Source of the DNA: an uncultured Prevotella sp.
Lineage (GTDB): Bacteria; Bacteroidota; Bacteroidia; Bacteroidales; Bacteroidaceae
DNA: 64,000 nt
Direction of reading: 5' to 3'
Assembly (NCBI GenBank): GCA_900551055.1
Contig: URUK01000010.1
Location: 1-64,000 of the forward strand
Part shown: piece by piece, positions 59,068-64,000 of the stretch
Numbering within the stretch: position 1 is the first letter of the stretch
Layout of the letters: each line of letters starts with the position of its first letter
Made by a program: the position numbers and the translations under genes
Notes under the pieces: generated by a model
What the model was told of the DNA's origin: nothing
The model's database searches: none
What the model saw: only the letters and a program-made list of their open reading frames with translations

Positions 59068-60612
59068 ATGAAGAAAACTACGATTTGGCTTATAGCGGTA
59101 GTGATGGGTCTTTCGTTCCTCATCCTGCTCTTCATGCAGCTGAAATACATCCAGGCGATGGTTCAGATGAAGAAAGAGCAGTTTGACGAGTCCGTGAGCA
59201 AGGCCCTTTACCAAGCCTCGCGCAACCTTGAGCTGAACGAGACGCTTAAATACCTTGAGCGCGATGTCAACGTTTCAGGCAGGAAGACGCTGAAAGCCGA
59301 TGCCGCCGCTGGAAGCGGCGACGCCCGGATAACCCATCAATATCCGCCGGCCGCCGGCAATGGCTCTGCGTATTCGTCGTTCGAGCTGAAGACGATGGCC
59401 ATGAAGCCGTCGTCGATGCCCAAGGCCATGATACTGCGCAGCGACAAGAACTCTATATCCGAGGCCACGAAGTCGATGCGCGAGATGGTGAAGAACCGCT
59501 ACATATACCAGAAAGCGCTGTTGGACGAGGTGGTGTACAGCATCCTCTACACTGCCTCCGACAAGCCACTGCGCGAGCGGATAAACTTCAAGATGCTCGA
59601 CCAGGACATAAAGACTGAGCTGATGAACAACGGCATCGACATCCCCTACCACTTCACGGTGTCGACGCAGGACGGCAGGGAAGTATACCGTTGCCCCGAC
59701 TACGTAGGCCAGGGCGAGGAGTACACGTATTCGCAGACGCTGTTCCGCAACGACCCCTCCAACAAGATGGGCATAGTGAAGATACATTTCCCCGACATGG
59801 GCAGCTACATCTTCAGCGGAGTGAGGTTCATGATACCATCAGTGGCGTTTACAATAGTGCTGCTCGTTACGTTCATCTTCACCATAGTCGTGATATTCCG
59901 GCAGAAGCGCTATACTGAAATAAAGAACGACTTTATCAACAACATGACCCACGAGCTCAAGACGCCCATCAGCAGCATATCGCTTGCCGCGCAGATGCTC
60001 GGAGACGAGTCCGTGACGAAAAGCCCCGTGATGATGAAGCACCTCGGCGGAGTAATCAACGACGAGTCGAAACGCCTGCGCTTCCTCGTCGAGAAGGTAC
60101 TGCAGATGTCGATGTTCGACCGCAAGAAAGCCATCTTCAAGAAGAAGGAGCTCAACCTCAACGACCTTGTCGAGAGCGTGGCAAACACGTTCACGCTGCG
60201 CGTCGAGCATACCGGAGGGCACATAACCACCGAGCTTGACGCCACCGAGCCGGCCATATACGTTGACGAGATGCACTTCACCAACGTAATCTTCAACCTC
60301 CTCGACAACGCCGTGAAATACCGCGACCCCGACCGCCCCGTGGAGCTTGCCGTCAAGACGTGGAACGACAAGGACAGGCTCTACTTCTCTGTCAAGGACA
60401 ACGGCGTGGGCATAAAGAAAGAGAACCTGAAAAAGATATTCGAGAAATTCTACCGCGTGCACACCGGCAACGTACACGACGTAAAGGGCTTCGGCCTAGG
60501 GCTGGCCTACGTCAAGAAGATGGTAGACCTGCACAAGGGCGAGATACATGTGGAGAGCGAACGCGGAAAAGGCACGAAATTCATAATATCATTACCAATA
60601 ATCAAAAAATAA
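59068..60612 (+). CDS. rprX: Sensor histidine kinase, RprX-like
   Basis: 514 residues from the ATG at 59068; the frame opens nine codons upstream. First membrane helix about 5-25, periplasmic sensor about 30-250, second helix about 250-275 (FTIVLLVTFIFTIVVIF). H-box FINNMTHELKTPISSISLA with the phosphorylated His; N-box VIFNLLDNAVKYRD; G-boxes VKDNGVGIKKENL and GFGLGLAYVKKMV. The response regulator follows six bases later. The pair resembles RprX/RprY of Bacteroides and Porphyromonas; the signal is not known with certainty. Confidence 0.88.
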   Translation: MKKTTIWLIAVVMGLSFLILLFMQLKYIQAMVQMKKEQFDESVSKALYQASRNLELNETLKYLERDVNVSGRKTLKADAAAGSGDARITHQYPPAAGNGSAYSSFELKTMAMKPSSMPKAMILRSDKNSISEATKSMREMVKNRYIYQKALLDEVVYSILYTASDKPLRERINFKMLDQDIKTELMNNGIDIPYHFTVSTQDGREVYRCPDYVGQGEEYTYSQTLFRNDPSNKMGIVKIHFPDMGSYIFSGVRFMIPSVAFTIVLLVTFIFTIVVIFRQKRYTEIKNDFINNMTHELKTPISSISLAAQMLGDESVTKSPVMMKHLGGVINDESKRLRFLVEKVLQMSMFDRKKAIFKKKELNLNDLVESVANTFTLRVEHTGGHITTELDATEPAIYVDEMHFTNVIFNLLDNAVKYRDPDRPVELAVKTWNDKDRLYFSVKDNGVGIKKENLKKIFEKFYRVHTGNVHDVKGFGLGLAYVKKMVDLHKGEIHVESERGKGTKFIISLPIIKK

Positions 60613-60618
60613 AGAACT

Positions 60619-61317
60619 ATGGACGAGAAACTGAAAATCCTACTTTGCGAAGACGACGAGAACCTCGGGATGCTGCTTCGCGAATACCTGCAGGCCAAAG
60701 GCTACAGCGCAGAGCTCTGCCCCGACGGCGAGGCTGGCTACAAGGCTTTCCTTAAAAGCAAGTTCGACATCTGCGTGCTCGACGTGATGATGCCCAAGAA
60801 AGACGGCTTCACCCTCGCGCAGGAAATACGCCAGGCCAACGCCGAGATACCCATTATCTTCCTCACGGCCAAGACTCTGAAGGAAGACATACTCGAAGGC
60901 TTTAAAATCGGCGCCGACGACTACATTACAAAGCCTTTCTCTATGGAAGAGCTCGTGTTCCGCATCGAGGCCATACTGCGCCGCGTGCGCGGAAAGAAGA
61001 ACAAGGAGAACACTGTTTACCACATCGGCCGCTTCACCTTCGACACACAGAAGCAGCTCCTCACCATAGGCGACAAGCAGACGAAGCTCACCACGAAGGA
61101 GAACGAGCTGCTCGCCCTGCTCTGCTCGCACGCCAACGAGATACTGCAGCGCGACTTCGCCCTGAAGACAATCTGGATTGACGACAACTACTTCAACGCG
61201 CGCTCCATGGACGTCTACATCACAAAGCTGCGCAAGCACCTCAAGGACGACGACCAGATAGAGATAATCAACATACACGGCAAGGGCTACAAGCTTATCA
61301 CACCCGAGCAGGAATAA
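60619..61317 (+). CDS. rprY: OmpR/PhoB-family response regulator, RprY-like
   Basis: 232 residues. The receiver domain has the acidic pair in LCEDDENLGMLLREYL, the phospho-acceptor Asp in CVLDVMMPKKDGFTL, a Thr in IIFLTAKT and Lys in DDYITKPFSMEEL. The C-terminal winged helix contains LTTKENELLALLCSH and ARSMDVYITKLRKHLKDD. It shares its operon with the kinase and is followed by a terminator. RprY-like regulators affect stress and envelope genes in relatives. Confidence 0.92.
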   Translation: MDEKLKILLCEDDENLGMLLREYLQAKGYSAELCPDGEAGYKAFLKSKFDICVLDVMMPKKDGFTLAQEIRQANAEIPIIFLTAKTLKEDILEGFKIGADDYITKPFSMEELVFRIEAILRRVRGKKNKENTVYHIGRFTFDTQKQLLTIGDKQTKLTTKENELLALLCSHANEILQRDFALKTIWIDDNYFNARSMDVYITKLRKHLKDDDQIEIINIHGKGYKLITPEQE

Positions 61318-61346
61318 GCCCCGTAACCGGCCGCCACGTATGCGCA

Positions 61347-61388
61347 AGGCCGCCAGCAGCAAAGCCGCTGCCGGCGGCCTCATCTTTT
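61347..61388 (+). terminator. Intrinsic terminator after the response regulator
   Basis: GGCCGCCAGCAGC pairs with GCTGCCGGCGGCC (one mismatch) over AAAGCC, followed by TCATCTTTT. Confidence 0.8.
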
Positions 61389-61435
61389 ACAGTATGCCGG
61401 CGTGCGCCCCGAAGCCCACGTGGGGGATACGGAAA

Positions 61436-61466
61436 AAGGCCTTGAAAGACATCCTTTCAAGACCTT
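61436..61466 (-). terminator. Terminator of tRNA-Cys
   Basis: AAGGCCTTGAAAG (61436-61448 and flanks) pairs with CTTTCAAGACCTT (61454-61466). On the minus strand it ends in CCTTTTTCC. It starts ten bases past the tRNA 3' end. Confidence 0.8.
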
Positions 61467-61475
61467 CAACCCTTG

Positions 61476-61546
61476 AGGTACCTAGCAGAGTCGAACTGCT
61501 CTACACGGTTTTGCAGACCGTTACCTAACCGCTCGGCCAAGGTACC
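61476..61546 (-). tRNA. tRNA-Cys (anticodon GCA)
   Basis: On the minus strand: acceptor GGTACCT with AGGTACC, D-arm with GGCCGAGCGGTTAGG, anticodon stem ACGGT/ACCGT around CTGCAAA (anticodon GCA), T-arm AGCAG-TTCGACT-CTGCT, discriminator T. The CCA end is not encoded (TCAA). 71 nucleotides with a short variable loop, usual for tRNA-Cys. It is alone, with its own terminator. Confidence 0.95.
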
Positions 61547-61714
61547 TTGTCGCTTTTTGCGGTGCAAAGATAACGCTTTTTCCCAAACTTCCAAAATTTT
61601 TTGACGGAAAATTGCCGGCAACGGGAAAAACAAAATTATAAAGTATAGAGGCATAGCCCACATCAGTTGTATGTATTATGTTGATGTTAACTTGAAAAAA
61701 TCACCGTTCAATTA

Positions 61715-61745
61715 TTGTTTCTTGACATAAAAGCCGTATATTTGC
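61715..61745 (+). promoter_or_regulatory. Promoter of the DnaB-like/SSB-like operon
   Basis: TTG (61715-61717), 19 bp, TATATTTGC (61737-61745). The leader to the ATG at 61858 is about 105 nt with no clear structure. Confidence 0.8.
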
Positions 61746-61857
61746 AACTTTATGTTAGTGTATGGATTATTGCTTTGGACGTGCAATATGATTTTAACCG
61801 TATTACTAAAATAAGTCTGGGTTTGGGGATGAAAACACAATATAAAAATTTCTTATT

Positions 61858-62811
61858 ATGATACAATGCCAACACATCAGCAAATTGCTGGATAATCATG
61901 CCGATGAAAGAAGGCATGGCTGCAATGTCATCAGCACAGGTATAAAGCCATTAGACAGGGTTATCGGAGGTTTCCAGTCGGGAGAGTTAGTTACAATAGC
62001 AGGCCGGCCCTTGATGGGCAAGACGGAATTATGCCTGCACCTAATCCATAGATGGGCTGTGAAGGACAAAATACCAGTAGCCGTTTATGACATGGAGGAT
62101 GGTGACGAAATTTTTGCCAATCAGCTGTTGGCAAATTCTGCCAAATTGCCTTGTCATAAATTAAGGCTTGGTACGGAATTGTCTCCAGAAGAAAAACATC
62201 GGAAGGAGATTGCGATAAAGCAATTATCCGACTCTCCTCTATATTTTAACAGCTCATACATAGACGGAGAGATGAGCATGGCTCTGACGATGGAAAGCCT
62301 GTTAAAAAGTATAAGGGATGTTGTAATGAGGCATGGCGTGAAAGTAATCTTTGTTATGGGATTTCAATATTTGTATGAAGGTTGCAGCACAAACAACATC
62401 TACAGGAGACAAGCCTTAGCACTGAAGAACCTTGCCCGTGAGCTGAATGTTATAATCATAGTGTCTTCATTCCTTAACTGGTGTGTTGACGAAAGGGAAG
62501 GCGTGGCAGGCAAGTTTCCACAGCTAAGCGACCTACGGTATGTCGGTGATTTGGATGAGATAAGCGATGTGGTGTTGGGTTTGTTCAGACCTATAATTTA
62601 CAATGTTTCCGTAGATGCCAAAGGCGATGACATATCGAAAACATTGTATCTTTCGCTGCTAAAGACAAGTGTTGGCATTGACGGTTGCGTAATGGACATG
62701 GAGATTGACGGGAACACGATGTCAATATGTTGCAAGGACGAGAATTGTTACAGTATGAAATCTTGGCATGACATACCAAATAAGCCAAAGGATAAAATGG
62801 TTTTTGAGTAA
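61858..62811 (+). CDS. DnaB-like RecA-fold ATPase, helicase domain only
   Basis: 317 residues matching the C-terminal half of replicative helicase DnaB; the primase-binding N-terminal domain is missing. ISTGIKPLDRVIGGFQSGEL and Walker A TIAGRPLMGKTELCLHLIH agree with DnaB (STGFxxLDxxxxGLxxGxL, GRPSMGKT). The Walker B/Q region is VIFVMGFQYLYEG, where DnaB has an Asp (VIDYLQL) but this protein has Met. LSDLRYVGDLDEISDVVLGL matches the ring-interface loop. The loss of Asp suggests reduced or changed ATP use. It is followed 42 bp later by an SSB-like gene, and both look like part of a mobile element. Confidence 0.8.
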   Translation: MIQCQHISKLLDNHADERRHGCNVISTGIKPLDRVIGGFQSGELVTIAGRPLMGKTELCLHLIHRWAVKDKIPVAVYDMEDGDEIFANQLLANSAKLPCHKLRLGTELSPEEKHRKEIAIKQLSDSPLYFNSSYIDGEMSMALTMESLLKSIRDVVMRHGVKVIFVMGFQYLYEGCSTNNIYRRQALALKNLARELNVIIIVSSFLNWCVDEREGVAGKFPQLSDLRYVGDLDEISDVVLGLFRPIIYNVSVDAKGDDISKTLYLSLLKTSVGIDGCVMDMEIDGNTMSICCKDENCYSMKSWHDIPNKPKDKMVFE

Positions 62812-62853
62812 TAAATAGAATAAAGTTAAGTAAAAACATTAAAATCAAGAAAT

Positions 62854-63225
62854 ATGTCATTTGAAGTAAGCGGAAAAATCATTGCCGTTTTGGATAAAAA
62901 GAGCGGTGTATCGAATACAACGGGAAATTCTTGGTTTTCCCAACAATATGTCATTGAAACGCAAGAACAATATCCCAAAAGGCTTTGCTTTGAAGTGTTT
63001 GGTGAAGACAGGATAGCCTCTTTCAACATACAAAATGGAGAGGAGATGACGGTATCTTTTGATATTGACGCAAGGGAATACCAAGGCCGGTGGTATAACT
63101 CACTCAGGGCTTGGAAGGTGGAAAGGGCTAATCCTGTACACAATGTTCAAGCACAAAACGGGACAGATGGAAATGTTCCTTTTGACAACCCATTTGGCTC
63201 GAATGATGACCTTCCGCCATTCTGA
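62854..63225 (+). CDS. SSB-like DUF3127 protein
   Basis: 123 residues. An OB-fold-like N-terminus (FEVSGKIIAVLDKKSGVS, TTGNSWFSQQYVIETQEQYP, KRLCFEVFGEDRI) fits the DUF3127 family. The Gly/Asn-rich tail ends in the acidic tip GSNDDLPPF, like the DDDIPF end of single-stranded DNA-binding protein that recruits replication partners. Binding of single-stranded DNA is therefore likely. Paired with the DnaB-like gene. Confidence 0.8.
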   Translation: MSFEVSGKIIAVLDKKSGVSNTTGNSWFSQQYVIETQEQYPKRLCFEVFGEDRIASFNIQNGEEMTVSFDIDAREYQGRWYNSLRAWKVERANPVHNVQAQNGTDGNVPFDNPFGSNDDLPPF

Positions 63226-63250
63226 ATGCCTGATTGTTGAGATATTGGCT

Positions 63251-63336
63251 AACGTGAGTTCGACGAAATTAAATAAAATATAAAAGATGTTCTGACTGCC
63301 ACTTGCATCATTCTTATTTTCGTTGAACTTACTCAT
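63251..63336 (-). pseudogene. Possible stub of a mobilization-type gene
   Basis: On the minus strand an ATG at 63336 opens MSKFNENKNDASGSQ. The frame then enters AT-rich sequence and the 12-base partial copy of the terminal repeat (63251-63262). Polar starts of this kind occur in accessory mobilization proteins of Bacteroidetes conjugative elements, but this is from memory and weak. The frame continues to 63100 inside the DUF3127 gene on the other strand, which is not coding. Confidence 0.25.
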
Positions 63337-63358
63337 CTGCCTTTTTGAGTAACCCAAA

Positions 63359-63477
63359 GGACAACTTGCTGCTTCTTTTAGAAGCAAATTGGGTGTCCAA
63401 AATGGGGTAACCCGTTGGCTCATTAGGGAGTTTTTAGCATGAGCGAAGCGGTGCGTGAAGAAAACGCCCTAATGAGC
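63359..63477. other. Two adjacent hairpins, possible transfer origin or structured RNA
   Basis: GGACA (63359-63363) pairs with TGTCC (63394-63398) and encloses TGCTTC-TTTTA-GAAGCA. Then GCTCATTAGGG (63418-63428) pairs perfectly with CCCTAATGAGC (63467-63477) over a 38-base loop. The pair lies between the possible mobilization stub and the iteron-like repeats, where a transfer origin would be expected. No nick site can be pointed to. Confidence 0.4.
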
Positions 63478-63542
63478 TTTTAGGGTGTGTTTATACAGAA
63501 CCTATATATGTATAGAGAGAAAGTTATTGAGATCATGCGTTT

Positions 63543-63742
63543 CATCCGTCACCTGTCACATCGTGGCGTAAAGCATTGATATTCAGTGCTATGCGTTGTG
63601 ACAGATGGTGATGTGTAATCCGTCACATCCGTCATGAGGCTTCTATAACATGCGGACTGTGACGGATGTATAAAATCATCTGTCATAGTCTAATTCATTG
63701 ATTGTCAATGCGTTATGTTACGGGATGACAGATGACGGATGA
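63543..63742. repeat. Cluster of iteron-like repeats (ATCCGTCAC / GTGACGGAT)
   Basis: Around ten copies in both orientations of a CATCCGTCA-type core with variant CATCTGTCA: 63543-63561, 63598-63607, 63617-63636, 63659-63668, 63677-63686 and 63724-63742. Two outer copies, CTGTCAC (63553-63559) and GTGACAG (63598-63604), frame a stem. Clusters of short repeats like this are typical of replication or transfer origins bound by an initiator. No initiator gene is in the window. Confidence 0.6.
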
Positions 63743-63805
63743 TTTGCAAATTTCTTTTCTCTTTTTATTTATATCGTGTCAGAGTCATTGCATCTTACGG
63801 ATGCT

Positions 63806-63893
63806 AAAAGACGGCCTTTTGCGTTGCAAAAGGCCGTCTTTTACACGGTGAAAGGTCATCTCCTGCCTTTCAAAATGCCGTCTTTTATTTGTG
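63806..63893. repeat. 22-bp-period intergenic array 7 (four units)
   Basis: Units at 63806, 63828, 63850 and 63872: AAAAGACGGCCTTTTGCG, AAAAGGCCGTCTTTTACACG, GAAAGGTCATCTCCTGCC, AAAATGCCGTCTTTTATT. The first two are reverse complements of each other. Eleven bases past the array lies the stop of a minus-strand gene. Confidence 0.85.
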
Positions 63894-63903
63894 TATGTTT
63901 TTC

Positions 63904-64000
63904 TTACCGCCTTTCTTTAATGAAGCCGTGGCGGTATGCGTAGAGCAGCTTTTCAAGGTCGGCAATCTGTTTTTTCAGTTCCTTGCCTATGTCGGTGTCG
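63904..64000 (-). CDS. 3' end of an unidentified gene (partial)
   Basis: The last 32 codons of a gene entering from the right: DTDIGKELKKQIADLEKLL, then a short tail YAYRHGFIKERR and a TAA at 63906-63904. The end pattern is reminiscent of class 3 fructose-1,6-bisphosphatases of Bacteroidetes, but the fragment is too short to be sure. The 22-bp array lies immediately downstream. Confidence 0.6.
   Translation of the reverse strand, partial: DTDIGKELKKQIADLEKLLYAYRHGFIKERR

Noticed and set aside
61476..61546. tRNA-Cys as attachment site of the accessory region to its right
   Set aside because: The accessory genes lie on the 5' side of the tRNA; integration normally occurs at the 3' end, and no repeated tRNA end was found in the window.

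Overview
The window looks like chromosomal DNA of a member of the Bacteroidales, most probably Prevotellaceae. Several genes have the Bacteroidetes promoter form (TTTG, 19 bp, TAnnTTTGC). The content fits too: type V (Mfa/Fim) pilus proteins, DUF4924-rmlD-prfC, a BT0820-like HAD protein, an EF-G2 paralog and an RprX/RprY-like two-component pair. A streptopain-family (C10) protease and an adhesin-like protein both carry C-terminal domains resembling type IX secretion signals, which favours Prevotella-like organisms over Bacteroides. The genus is an inference.

Layout. 1-5653: a visibly G+C-richer accessory block with a type V pilus-like operon (OmpA/DUF3575-like protein, FimB/Mfa2-like anchor, fimbrillin, frameshifted second fimbrillin). 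It has a C11 tract upstream and copies of a 16-bp terminal-repeat-like sequence on both sides, including a 113-bp MITE-like element. 5806-9684: minus-strand surface polysaccharide operon rmlA, wzc-type tyrosine kinase, HAD phosphatase. 9912-13945: conserved protein, coiled-coil protein, zapA, rny, thioesterase, acetyltransferase. 13971-20713: ADP-ribosylglycohydrolase, lipoprotein, flavodoxin, ClC channel, tsaC, ROK kinase. 20903-24827: LysE exporter, DUF4924, rmlD, prfC. 24957-25519: PIN toxin and a small antitoxin.

26146-33099 is a surface-glycan block: pyruvyltransferase-like gene, three tandem Stealth-family phosphotransferases, then on the other strand an LpxL-like acyltransferase, a fourth Stealth gene and a GT92-like glycosyltransferase. 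33530-49615 is mostly housekeeping: truA, EamA transporter, dapA, small lipoprotein, mtaB, GT2, comF, proS, ABC-F, M13 peptidase, SLC13-type transporter, porin. 50288-55003 encodes two secreted proteins (fibronectin-III/adhesin type with a G8 tract in its signal peptide, and the C10 protease). 55112-61546: hemW, EF-G2, histidine kinase/response regulator, tRNA-Cys. 61858-63900 looks accessory: a DnaB-like ATPase with an altered Walker B, an SSB-like DUF3127 protein, a possible mobilization-gene stub, hairpins and a cluster of iteron-like repeats. The last 97 bases are the 3' end of another gene.

The most unusual signal is not a gene. At least eight intergenic regions carry tandem arrays of degenerate repeats with an exact 22-bp period and a core like AAAAGNYGGCCTTTTGC (16019, 25681, 33255, 36397, 41965, 49697, 55016, 63806). 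A second class of gap holds long inverted repeats built from 7-8-bp direct microrepeats; the sequence differs at each place while the architecture is the same. Together they occupy many of the longer non-coding gaps.
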